Source: Owenia fusiformis
Lineage: Eukaryota > Annelida > Polychaeta > Sabellida > Oweniidae
DNA: 64,000 nt
Direction of reading: 5' to 3'
Assembly (NCBI GenBank): GCA_903813345.2
Contig: CAIIXF020000009.1
Coordinates: 18,997,759-19,061,758, forward strand
In this document: in pieces, positions 1 through 10,671 of the stretch
Layout: the number at the start of each line of letters is the position of its first letter
How positions within the stretch are numbered: position 1 is the stretch's first letter
Translations under genes and position numbers: made by a program
Notes under the pieces: model-generated
Told to the model about the DNA's origin: nothing
Seen by the model: the letters and a program-made list of their open reading frames with translations, nothing else
Database searches by the model: none

Positions 1-1715
1 CATCAAAGCATTGGTATATTAACACCATCAAGATGACACCAGCATTCAAGAACTTCTTTGTTTTTCTGTTCGGGACCCATCCCTTTATCATCAACATATT
101 AACCATGCCTGTTGGTATCAGAATGGAGGAGATTTGACTCATGTTTTAGGTTGGCTGCAATATTTCAAATGTTAATCAAAATAAGTTCCAAGTTATTTTT
201 ACTTAACAAAAAGGTACAGTATATAGAAATAGATGAAACTGTCAAATAGTACAGTATTTAATTTCATCTAAGGGTTTAAAAACAGTTTTCATTATAATCA
301 GTGCTTTTCTAATGGGACAAAGAGCCATATTATAAGGACAGACTTCTGGAGCTGCCATATTGAAGCTGTGGTTCAGTTAACTGCATTTCACTTTACCCTT
401 TACTGCATCTTCATAGCTGACGTATCTGAAGCTCAATAGTTCACTGTTCACATGGCAAAACACAAATCACAGATGACACTACATGTACGGTACTCTACCA
501 TGCATGGAGTCCTTAATCAAAGGCAATATGGTTCTTATTGGTAGGACGTTTGTTACACAAGCAACTCTTACTGAGTGCCACTTATGAAAAAAGGTTGACA
601 CCCACCTTCTTGAGTATAATTTTGGTCTGGAACCCTTGGGGCAAATGTATGATAAACATTTTTCATATTTACAAAGAATAGAATAATTGTTGTTCATAAG
701 AACGTGGGTGGCAAAGCGAAGACACTGAGTGAGTAAACCAAACTGAGATCCATTAGTAGAGTAGATAATTTCCTTTTTCATCTCATATATGATGAATTAT
801 AGATAAAACAAGAGAAGTTCATTGACAGATTGGTTTATCTGTTTTGCATGTATATAGTTTCATCATAAATCAATTTGATGGTGAATTATGTGAAACAATA
901 TGTTCAGTAGTTAGTCAGTACTTCCATTGATGCAAAATTGGAAATACCAGTGCAATAGTTTTGATTGCATATTTTTTTCAAAATGACCTATTCCTAAAAA
1001 ATGTGAGTTGTTTCCCTCAAAGATCTAAATTTTTAAAGTAACTTCATGTGAAATCTTTCATTTGAAAACTTTATGATATTCTACATTTAAAACTTTGACC
1101 CTATGGCATTTTACATTTTTATGTCACCACCAAAAAGTGGTGACATTGTTATGGTCTCTGTTTTTTGTAGCGGCGGTTGATGGTTGGCCGTTGGTGGTTG
1201 GTGATCTACGGGTGGTGGTTGGCATCTGTATTTAATTCTTAAAACTTCCAATAACTTAACAAATACTGTTTAGACTTACTTCAATTTTTCTCAAAATCAT
1301 CTACAAGTTCTCAGAAAAGTTCAAATCTGACTTTAGATTTGAGATTTCACCTTCAATGACCTTCTCAGGGTCAAAAAGGTATTTTTTTAACTTGCTTCAA
1401 ATTGACCAATTTTCTTTTTCAAAATCATCCACAAAGTTTCCAGAAATTCATATCTGACTCATAATATTATGAGCAACTAGGTGGTGACATTTTTGTCATG
1501 TTAATGCCTTGTTAAAACTTCATGACATTGTATATTTTAGAATTGACCTCATGATATTTTACATTTAAAATTTGATAGTATACTCTATATTTAAAACTTG
1601 CAATTATGATGTTTTACATTTTAAAACTTAACTTCAGAATATTTTACATTTTATGATATGTTGATATTTACATTTTAAGACTTGGCCTCATGATATTTTG
1701 CTTCATGTGTTCCAG
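1..1715. other. Intron or upstream sequence of the FOXRED2-like gene
   Basis: No exon was recognised in this stretch, although the gene must continue upstream. Several short ORFs exist but none matches the family. A TIR element occupies 1118-1495. The rest is AT-rich with monotonous repeats of aaaactt and ttacatttt near 1500-1680. Confidence 0.5.
1118..1495. mobile_element. MITE-like element with TGTCACCACC ends
   Basis: The left end TGTCACCACC and right end GGTGGTGACA are inverted repeats. The interior contains cggttgatggttggcc-type GGTTGG runs, then repeated phrases such as caaaatcatc and aggtcaaaaaggt. A related copy without the left end is at 58060-58530, and shorter relatives are at 2226-2400 and 8278-8420. 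No coding capacity. Confidence 0.6.
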
Positions 1716-1836
1716 GAAGGGGCAATACTGCATTTGAGGTAGCAGACAGCATTCTTGGGTATACAAATGTTGTACACATGGTTGGCAGATCAAGAGTGAG
1801 GCTCTCATGGGCGACACATTATGTCGGGGATTTAAG
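1716..1836 (+). CDS. FOXRED2: FOXRED2-like exon a (NAD(P)H-binding loop)
   Basis: This exon of 121 nt follows acceptor ttccag (AG at 1714-1715) and ends before donor GTAGGC at 1837. It encodes [14 protein letters not shown] followed by [15 protein letters not shown]. The GxGNxAFE signature is the glycine-rich loop of the second nucleotide-binding fold in flavin monooxygenase-like enzymes. It starts with the last two bases of a codon and ends with the first two bases of an Arg codon, completed by the next exon. No good upstream exon was found in 1-1715. Confidence 0.9.
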
Positions 1837-4800
1837 GTAGGCTGATATCTGATATATAGCTCGTACCCTCTGAAGTACATTTGTAATACTTGTATATTAC
1901 ATGTACTTAGAAAGCAAGTGATATAAATCATGTGGTCAAATATTGAAATATGTTCATATTGAAAGGTTTAACTGTACATGTTGTTGATAGTTGTACTCAA
2001 GTATTTGAATTAAAAACAATCAGAAAGATGCACAACACTTTAAACAAACCCTGTAAATGAAAGGCTATGGAACTGTTGCAACATGTATGTATTTCAAATA
2101 ATTATAATATCACCTTACAAAGACATTTTGCCAATTTCAGTACAGTATCATTCATTTAACAATTTAGAATAATCTCTAGTCAGCATATTCTGTATAGATC
2201 ACATATGTTGATTTTATGTATCTAAAAAGTGGAGACATATTGACATAGTCTCCGTTCTTTTGTGACGATGGTTGCCAATCTACAGTTGATGATCTTTGGT
2301 TGGCAATTGGCGTCAGTAACAAATGGTGTTGAAATTTTGCATGCTAATGCCTTAATGAAATGTAAATATGTGTAGATTGCATTGTCCATTCAGATAGAGG
2401 AAGTGACTTTGAATACAGTATGTTTCTTGTGTCTTGCTGTGTAGGGCTGTCAACAATGGCTTACTGGATACATATCAGCTCAAATCTCTGGATGGTTTAC
2501 TAGAATCTCCTGTTGAGGATGCACAATTCGAGAAACGTGAAGATGGAAAAATTTACTTGAACCTTGAGGGACTGAACCAGGATGATGCTGAATTTGATAA
2601 CTTTGCTTTGCGAGAAGGTTATGATCGTGTTATACGTTGTCTCGGGTTTAAATTTGATCATACAATATTTGCAAAGTGAGTATAGTATTTTGGAGTAATT
2701 GCATGAAATAGATGTCTCTCATTAAAGAAATCTATTTTTTGACAGAATGTTCCTGTTGCCGTGCCAACTGCCAGCTACAACAGAAATGATCAACAATTGT
2801 GTTTCTTCTTTTCTAGGGGACTTCCATTTTTCAAGGACCTGGATTAGGCTATTAATATACCCCAGACAGTAACATTGGCTACTGTTAGAATCATGTTATA
2901 TCTTGCGATTTTACCCAAATGTCTTGAAACATGTTTCTGTCCAGGGTACTAATACCATATCATTTCTTCAACTAACCTTTTATGACTACTGACTTTTTAA
3001 AAACTTTTTAACCTGATCTCTATTCAGGGCAGTCAATAATGGTCTACTGGACACATATCAGTTGAAATCCCTTGATGGTCTATTGGAAGTTGATATAACT
3101 GAGGTCACCATTCAAAAAGGAGATAATATGAAACTTAAGTCAAATTCCCAGAGGAAGAGTTTGAAGATGTGGACAATTTAGCTTTCCGTGAAGGATATGA
3201 TAGGATTATTCGATGTCTTGGGTTCATGTTTGACCATAGTGTCTTTTCGAAGTAAGAAATTGAGTGAATTTGTACATTTCATGACTGCTTTTGGGAGGCG
3301 GCTTTTAGTAGTAAATTTTTGTATCTGAAAATCATCCAGTAACATGGTCCAAGAACACAATATTGATGTTTGGCTTTTTAGCTTCTAACCCTGGTACCCT
3401 TTTGAACCTTATAAAGGTATGAACAAGGGAACAATCTCAGAATGCCATGTATCTATATATCATATTTAGATAAGGTGTAAGTTGGTTTTTCAGAGAAAAT
3501 AACAAAAAGAATATAAATCAAACAAATACACTTTTATTGCTTCTATACTTTTATTTAGTGGACATCGTGCGACTTAGACTGATGTTATTTTATCAGTGAT
3601 TCATTGTCCACTTGAGTACAACTTAGTGAAACAAATGAGTGCTCAGATAGATATACATGTCCATAATTTAATAAAAATTACATTAAGAAAATCAAGTATA
3701 CATATCTCCATCCAGAAAAATATTCATGGAGTAACCAGTGTCATATTATGGGATACATTACAGGCCTGTAATGGGGAACCCCCCCCCCTGGCCAAAATTT
3801 CTTTCAAAATCATGCAGTTTTTCACCATTTTGAGCACTTCTCAAGTGATTTTAGCCATACATGTATTTGGGCCAAAATTGTCAAATGTGAACCCTCCCCG
3901 AAAATTTTTGAAAACTGAACCCCCCTTGGCAAATCCTGGCTACGGGCCTGCATTATGTATAAGATTGTTTGCTTGCTTGTTTGATTTTTAAAGGTTTTTC
4001 ATTTTATGATGCTTCATTTATTATATTATATTTGTAGGCATTTTCCCATTACAGTTCCATTTCCAGGGGAGGTTGTTTATTATACCTTTCATTGCTTTTG
4101 GTCACTGATTAAATGAATTTATATCAGATATGATTTGATTTAATTATTTAAAATGTCATTTAGAAAATTACTAACTTAAGAAATGTACATCAGTATAAGA
4201 GAATAATTAATAGTAGAAGATGGCAAAAGCTTGATGAATCTCATATCATGTAACATTATGTACATGTACTGTATTCATTTGACTGTCTTTATATCCATGT
4301 TTATCCTATGCCAAGTAGAGTTTTAGGGAGATAAGTTGGTAAGATATAACCTGTATCCTGATTTTGAGGTTTCTATATCCAGAACCCGCCATATCTTCCG
4401 CTTCGGTGCATATCTTCCTGCTTCGGTGCATATCTTCCAGCTTCCGGTAATTTCACTGAAAACTGTACTTGGTATAGGATAAAGCAGTTATTTACGGACA
4501 GTTTGGATATTGGGTTCATCCCTCGTGAGATATGCACATCTACCTTCGGTCCCTCAATCCCTCTGGTAGATATGCATATCTCCCTCTGGATAAACCCCAT
4601 ATCCAAAACCTCCCAGTACATAACCCTTATGTAATTAGACCTTATAAGTTTCCTCCTATAACATTGTAATGTGAAGTATAAAACACAAAATTAATAGAAT
4701 GCACTTACTTTCCAGCCACACAAGGCTTAACAAAGGATCTGGAAGGAAAAGCAAATTCCCCAAAATTAAGGAAAATTATGAATCTACAGATATTGATGAT

Positions 4801-7067
4801 CTCTTTATTGCTGGCACGGCTGGACATTCTCTCGATTTCCGCAAATCATCGGGAGGATTCATACATGGCTTCAGATATACAGGTATGGTGGCTGATTAGA
4901 GTTATCAGTGAAAATGACTATTTTCTCCAGATTTTGGATACTTTTCATTTGTCCGCCGAAGTTTCCAATATTGAGACACTGCCATGGAAGGTTGGGTCAT
5001 TCAGTAAAGTGATATTGATCTTGGTAAACATCATATTGACACTCAATCGCTATGCGCGTTAATATCATATTTCCCTAGGTCAGTATCATATAACACTGTA
5101 ATAAAATTCATATTGGAAATCAACCATGAAATAACCTTCAAGATACCTTCCAAAAACATTTACCTTCCAGAAAGTAAAATGAAATACACAGAGCAGAATT
5201 AATACCAGTAAACTTGAAAAGTAGAATTTTAGTAATGTATAAATAATTATAATTCATATTATATCATATACATATATTACTTGTAATTGCATTTCATATA
5301 ATATAATGTAATGTTATTCTTGATTTGTCCTCACCATTATAAATAACATATGAGAATATATCTAATTTCAGCTCTGGCCTTGCACAGATTGTTAGAATGG
5401 CGTTACCAGCAGGTAAAGTGGCCATCTAAGACTGGACCAATCACTGACCTTCTAAACACAATTGTTAAGCGCATCAATGAAGCTTCGGGACCATACCAGA
5501 TGTTTGCCATGTTGGGGGATGTCTATGGCATTAATAAGTAAGATGATCCTGTAGTCTAATAGATATTCATTTGGGTCATTGGTATAGACTAATACCAATA
5601 TACTGAACAACAGTGTTAAAATAAGCATACTCCTTTAAAACTATGTTATTAATAAGATATCATAATCCTCAAGATTTACTATGATACTAATATATTAGTC
5701 AATCATACTTTATTGATGCAATACATCAACAGAGACAATGGTAACTTTAAACTGAACATTGCAATTGGTATAAAACTAGAAGTAGCAAATTTGATTTGAT
5801 TTGATTTGAAAATTATATTTATTATTGGTAGCTTTACACTGGTGGATCCTGAAGCTAACAAGGAGTGGGGGGGGGAAATTTCAACTCAGATCGCAGAAAA
5901 ACATTTGGGCCCCTAAAACCGAACATTGGGCTCAAAAAAGTTCTTTGTGCCAATTGTGAGGGTTGAGGGGGGGGGCAGGGCAAAAGGGTAAAAGTTGCAG
6001 CCTTGCGAAGGATATCATATCCTGTATTAATCCTATTAATGTTATATTCTAGAGGTGGCACAGAGTATGAAGTAATTGAAGAGTTCCCTATCAACAATCT
6101 ACATCAACTGCCCAATCTTACTGGTCACAACTTTGACCGAATTATAGTCTGTGTACTGCAATATGGGGCCAACTTCTCTGGGCCCGGAGAGGATATTTTC
6201 CGTCTGACTCGGGCAACTGGAGAGCCAGGAGAAGCACATATGTCCAACTTTCTGCACCCTGTCTTCTACTATTATGAATCCCTTCCAACAGGTAACTAAT
6301 AGATAAGAGGGAGGTTAAAGATTGTATTGTTTTGAAGAATGTAAATGTGTTCTTGGTTCCTTTGGATCATTTCTCTCCAATCAGTACTTTACTTGCCCAA
6401 TCAATTGAGTTTGAGACAATTAATCCTGGGTTTATTAGTTACCTATTTACATTCAAGTTCTCTTAAATATATGTACCTTAACCACTTTATTGTCATATTA
6501 TCATATCTACAATAATGTCACCAGTCTTTTGTAATGATCTGGTTTGAAACTATATTAAAGCATTTAAAATATTACACTTAACTTGCGTGAAATTATAACT
6601 AGAAATTCCACATTTCAAGCTTCAAAAAATGTATTTTATTTGTACAAATGTATTTGAAATAGACCTGTTGAACAACACTGTTTCATGAGAGTGTAGAGAG
6701 ATTTTTTAAGCACAAGTGTTTTGATGTTTCAGAGAACCAAATGAAACAGAAATATAAATGGGAGATTTTGCCAAGACCCAATATGATGCACCACATCGTC
6801 GAAGATTTCCTAACTCTCTGGGATGGACCAACAAGCCACATTCTACCCCTGAGGCGATTCTTGGAGAACGTAATCGGTGATGATCTCAGAAACTATTTTG
6901 CTGAAGATTGTTTAAAGATGGCACTGACTAGTCAAACAGTTCCATTAAACTGTGAAAATTATTTTCTTAAGGGACTAGGAATTCCACAAAACAATGACTT
7001 TGAGACTGTACTTCCACAGATATCCAATCCTGAACCCCTGAGACCTGTATCTGGGGCATTCCTGTGA
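1716..7067 (+). CDS. FOXRED2: FOXRED2-like FAD-dependent oxidoreductase, C-terminal part (six joined exons)
   Basis: The exons 1716-1836, 2445-2675, 4716-4882, 5372-5537, 6053-6291 and 6733-7067 splice in a single frame to about 418 residues ending at TGA 7065-7067. The product matches the C-terminal two thirds of FOXRED2 (ERFAD), a flavoprotein of the ER lumen that assists ER-associated degradation. Visible landmarks, in order, are the second dinucleotide-binding loop [61 protein letters not shown], the [20 protein letters not shown] stretch, [11 protein letters not shown], the [12 protein letters not shown] block and the C-terminal HHIVEDFL and [10 protein letters not shown] motifs. The first two bases of exon 1716 complete a codon begun upstream, so the N-terminal FAD-binding region lies outside the window or in an exon I could not find in 1-1715. 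Family assignment is from recognised motifs. The C-terminus ends SGAFL, without a KDEL-like retention signal. Confidence 0.9.
2226..2400. repeat. Fragment related to the 1118-1495 element
   Basis: The stretch starts aaaaagtggagacat, continues with GTTGGCAATTGGCGTC and has the same order of phrases as the 1118 element, but no right terminus is seen. It lies in the intron directly before exon 2445. Confidence 0.4.
2445..2675 (+). CDS. FOXRED2: FOXRED2-like exon b (copy 1 of a duplicated exon)
   Basis: 231 nt between acceptor gtgtag (AG 2443-2444) and donor GTGAGT at 2676. The frame is open throughout and encodes [20 protein letters not shown], a variable acidic middle, then [20 protein letters not shown]. 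It enters needing one base and leaves with two bases (aa), so skipping or swapping it keeps the frame. A diverged second copy with the same phase lies about 580 bp downstream at 3028-3251. Confidence 0.92.
3028..3251 (+). pseudogene. FOXRED2: Second copy of FOXRED2 exon b, with a one-base frameshift
   Basis: Acceptor attcag (AG 3026-3027) and donor GTAAGA (3252) are intact, and entry and exit phases match exon 2445-2675. The first 20 codons encode exactly the same residues ([20 protein letters not shown]) although 12 bases differ, all silently. The end again encodes [13 protein letters not shown] and FDHS. In between, near 3141-3148, one base appears to be missing: the length is 224 rather than a multiple of three, and without that base the frame stops at a TAG near 3179. 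It is either a mutually exclusive alternative exon hit by a recent deletion or assembly error, or a decaying duplicate. Confidence 0.85.
3252..4715. other. Intron with AT-rich unique sequence
   Basis: Apart from the MITE at 3763-3955 there is a run of short near-repeats at 4380-4620 (catatcttccgcttcggtg and its echoes, plus tatgcatatctccctc). No exon was recognised. Confidence 0.4.
3763..3955. mobile_element. Small G/C-run MITE, GGCC-GTAGCCAG family
   Basis: Ends are ggcctgtaatgggg and ctggctacgggcc, imperfect inverted repeats. Inside are C runs (nine at 3780) and the phrase caaaatcatgcagtttt shared with the copy at 12901-13085. A 131-residue ORF at 3596-3991 runs across it and is not considered a gene. 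Confidence 0.6.
4716..4882 (+). CDS. FOXRED2: FOXRED2-like exon c ([12 protein letters not shown] region)
   Basis: 167 nt ending before donor GTATGG at 4883. I chose the acceptor at AG 4714-4715 (tttccag). Another AG nine bases further in (ccacacaag) is in the same frame and would shorten the protein by three residues. The exon encodes a basic linker, then [20 protein letters not shown] and [12 protein letters not shown], the GT-x-x-HS-x-D and GGFIHGFRY signature near the FAD-binding C-lobe of FOXRED2. Confidence 0.9.
5372..5537 (+). CDS. FOXRED2: FOXRED2-like exon d
   Basis: 166 nt after acceptor atttcag and before donor GTAAGA (5538). It encodes [20 protein letters not shown] followed by [18 protein letters not shown], matching the helical C-terminal section of FOXRED2. 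Phase 2 in and phase 2 out agree with both neighbours. Confidence 0.9.
5841..6000. repeat. G-run MITE relic before exon e
   Basis: The sequence ctggtggatcctgaagctaacaa is followed by a run of G, and another G run occurs at 5968-5976. The same opening phrase (ctggcggatccagaagttaac) occurs at 24919, also followed by a G run, so this is a dispersed family. Confidence 0.45.
6053..6291 (+). CDS. FOXRED2: FOXRED2-like exon e
   Basis: 239 nt after acceptor ttctag and before donor GTAACT (6292). It encodes [20 protein letters not shown], a beta-rich segment [16 protein letters not shown], and [16 protein letters not shown]. The FSGP and SNFLHPV-YYY blocks are characteristic of the C-terminal domain of FOXRED2. 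A G-rich MITE relic ends about 50 bp upstream of the acceptor. Confidence 0.92.
6733..7067 (+). CDS. FOXRED2: FOXRED2-like terminal exon
   Basis: The exon opens after acceptor tttcag (AG 6731-6732) and runs to TGA 7065-7067. It encodes [20 protein letters not shown] and [20 protein letters not shown], the last conserved block of the family, then a divergent tail ending RPVSGAFL. Vertebrate FOXRED2 ends in a KDEL-like ER retention signal; none is visible here. Candidate polyadenylation hexamers AATAAA occur at 7460 and near 7600; neither is proven. Confidence 0.92.
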
Positions 7068-9831
7068 TTTGAACACCGTTTCACTCTAAATTCTACACAT
7101 AATTAATTTTGTTCAATAGATAAGTGACGGGTGCATTGATTTTGCTAAAGGGATGATGTGTGGTCTTGGAGTTATGAAATGAATTATGTGTAGAATCTAT
7201 TGAGATCTCTAAGTAAACCTTACAACAATGGTATAGTATACATGTATTCAGTTTGATTAGCTTTTATGCAGATACTGCATTTCATATTTTCTAAAAAGGG
7301 TAATACGATGTACCCTCTGTAAGGAAAAAAGGTGCAAGGTCCTTTATCAATCATATCTTTATCACTTTTCTTTGTTGTCATATCAAGCATTCAGAGGTAA
7401 AATGTATGAATACTTTGACCAAATGGAGAAAATTTCAAATTTTAAATAGTTTTCAATCTAATAAAACTGAAATATATCGGTTAATAGAATGGAAGTCTGA
7501 TTAATAGAACCTTCTTGTGATAGAATTTGAGGTAATATCCTTCAGATTCAGAGGTCTATCTTTAGGTCAAAATTAGGGGTAAGGCTAACATATATAACAA
7601 TAAACTTGAAAGATAATTATAACCCTATGCCTTTCTCAATCACTGAAAAATATGTTATACATCCTATAATTAGCTTATGCATACCAACATTTATGTCAGA
7701 TGGTGAATACAAATGTGTTTGTTGAGCAAAATAGTTATATCCCTTCCTTAATTTCACTATTATTTAAGGGGTAAAATCGTCTAAAAGCCATGTGTTAGAT
7801 GGGTTTTGGCACTACCATGTGGAATACATGTACTAATGTGTTAATGTTATATATCAATCCTGTCAGTCATGAACAGTTTGAGATTGGCTTTACAATGGTA
7901 TGAAGAATTTAACATAGAAAATGATATCCTAGCTATAGAAGAAAATGTATCACAGTGTATAATAGCAAATTGTAATTTTTGAAGTAATTTAAAGGAAAAA
8001 GTCACATTAGTGAGTTTGTGAGACGTTTTTAAATTTCATCTAATTTCTTAACATTTTCAGTTGTTCACAATATTTACACCTGTCTCAGAATTTAATAAAA
8101 TACAAAATAGTGAAAAAATTATGATTGACAATGGACCATGCACCTTTTTTTCTTTACAGAGGGTACATGTATTGTGCAATTAGCAAATTGACATATTGTG
8201 CAATTAACAAAAAATGACATAATGTATCCACAGAATTTTTGTTATCTTTCTCATATTTCTGATATGGCTTTCTTATTTTTTCGTCACCACCAAGTAGTGA
8301 CGTATTATTATAACCACCTTTTGTGACAACCAACTGACAATCTTTCCCAGCATCTGTAACAAATGGTTACACTCATGTAATTGCAACCAGATGGTAACAT
8401 TTTGTCACAGAAATGCTGTGTTTGAATTAATATGTTCATATGTGTGAAAATTTCATGTATAGAGACTGCATGCAGCAAATCTTACACACATCTACAACAA
8501 TTCAATTGATATTTGAATTTCAAACCATCCAATGTGCATATCACAATGGGCATATAACCATATAACTATGGGATACATATTCCTATGATCTTATAATGCT
8601 CGGTAAAATACATAATTGCATTAGTATTTTCGAAGATATATCGATTTCTTTGGGTTGCGTTTTTTTTTAACACTCTGTAAATAATATATTCAATAGAGAT
8701 GTACCAAGTGTAGGTTTTACAGTTTATTAGATATGAAACTCAAGAGCTAGCAAATATGTATTTGCGTGCATCAATTGTACCTAAATTAATCCTAAAATGG
8801 CCATTTTGCTATATAAGGAATCATTGGGAGATCCCATCATTAATGTTAAATGACACTCTATAATGTTTGTACAGCTTTCTAATCTTAGAATCATCACAAA
8901 GAGTTTTATAATTCATTGTGTTAAGTTGTAAACTATGTTAGGCCAATCCAGTTTAATTCTGTAAAGTAAAGTATATTTTTTATAAAAAAAGGCTTAAGAA
9001 TATTAAGAAACAACAATTATAAAATGTTACTGTAAATTTGCTTAGCACTGCATAGACTTCATTTGGTGTTCTAAACATTTTCTGGGATTGGCTTTATATG
9101 TTGTATTTATGTAAGATGCCTTAAATGCCATTGGATAATATTAGAAACTTGGTTATTGACAATGATTTCAGTTGGCAATCTTGCACAGAATTGGTGAATC
9201 ACTTAAGATTGGTGCCATATTAAAACAATTTACAGTTTTGAGCAAAGAAGTTGATATAAAAGAAAGTGATATAAAAAAGTGAAGAAAATGTATTTGGAGA
9301 TGCACTTCACCCATAATAAACTGAGATATAAAATGTTAAGGCCTGAGATTGAAATGGAGACATCATGTTAGCTGAATGGGATAGATTTGTTGAAGTGGAG
9401 ATCCTGGAACATGAGTAATGTGTGCAATACTTAGAATTAAAATGTCTGTCAGTTCTTACTTATTCCTCTTTATATCTCTCCAAAATTTGAGGAAAGCATT
9501 CATTTTTTACATTTCCATGTAGTATTGAGTATAAACTTCAGAACAATTTTAGTTCGTCAATTAAAAATTCTAATATCTTCTATGATTAATAGTTTAAAAT
9601 GCAACCTCATAACATTTTACTGTGAAAAGTGTGTTACTATAGTATTTACTCAAGATATGTTTTTTTTATTCGTGACAAGTAACAATGATATATTATGTCA
9701 ATGCCATCCCATTCAGTATCCGCTGAAAGTTTGTTATAAAGAAAATGCTCAAACAATTCATATGTAGAAAGAAGTGAAAGAAAGGTAGTAAAATGTGTGA
9801 GTCATTGCACATTTTACATCTACATTTTTAT
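7068..9831. other. 3' flank of the FOXRED2-like gene
   Basis: AT-rich sequence probably containing the 3' untranslated region. Only a short relic of the TGTCACCACC family (8278-8420) was recognised. No ORF here looks like a gene. Confidence 0.45.
8278..8420. repeat. Short relative of the TGTCACCACC MITE
   Basis: It begins cgtcaccaccaagtagtgac and includes catctgtaacaaatggt, a phrase shared with 2226-2400, then ggtaacattttgtcacagaa near its right end. Confidence 0.4.
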
Positions 9832-10671
9832 TATCGCACTTTGAAAAAGTGCTATATTGTCGTCGTCTTGTGCTGTTGGGCGGGCGTGCGGTTGTGCGGG
9901 CGTGCGGGCGGCACATAATCCAAATCTTGTCATCAAATTTCCAGGATAACTGCTTACCTGTTCAACTTGAAATGTTTACAGATGCAAGAGCAGACTAATA
10001 CCAAGATCTGATTAGGTTAAGGGCATGCTGGGTAAACTACGTGGCGGCCATTTTGAATTTTTCAACAAATCTTGTCATCAAAATTCCAGGAAAACCACTT
10101 ATCCGTTCAACTTGAAATTTTTACAGATGCAAGAGCAGACTATTGCCAAGATCTGATTAGGTTTTGGGTATGCTGGCTGAATTACATGGTGGCCATTTTG
10201 AATTTTTCAATTTGGCGGCCATTTTGAATTTCTCAACTTGCTCCAAATTGACCAATTTTTTTTTTAAGAAACATCTACAAGTTCTCAGAAGTTCAAATCT
10301 GACCTTAGATTTCAGATTTGACCTTTCATTCACCTTCGGTGACCTTGAAAAGGTCAAAAAAGTTGATTTTCTAAATTGATATTTTGGATTTAAATTTAGG
10401 TCAGCTTAATTACAAAACACCTACTGAGGTCTGAAAAAGTGACATTTTCAAGGTCGAACGTCATCAAATAAGGTCACAAACAATGTTATCTAAATTTTTC
10501 CAAAGTTCAAGACTACAAATAAATTCTTGTCATCAAAATTGCAGAAAAACCGCTAACCTTGTCAACTTGAAATGTTTACAGATGCAAGAACAGACTAGTG
10601 CCAAGGTCTGATTAGGTTTTGGCCATGCTGGGTCAATGCATGGTGGCCAGTTTGCTCTTCAAAGTGCGATA
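9832..10671. mobile_element. 840-bp TIR element with a tandem-repeat core
   Basis: Terminal inverted repeats TATCGCACTTTGAA (9832) and TTCAAAGTGCGATA (ending 10671) delimit the element. The core repeats a roughly 149-bp unit (anchor cttgtcatcaaa near 9926 and 10075, degenerate again near 10527) with the phrases cagatgcaagagcagact and ggcggccattttgaattt. The core resembles the roughly 145-bp array inside the protease intron (26645-30150). A cgtgcggg run lies near 9890. No transposase remains. Confidence 0.65.

Noticed and set aside
479-781. 100-residue minus-strand ORF at the left edge
   Set aside because: No recognisable domain, and it lies in what is probably an intron of the + strand gene.
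3596-3991. 131-residue plus-strand ORF between FOXRED2 exons
   Set aside because: It runs through a G/C-run MITE and has no family similarity or fitting splice phase.
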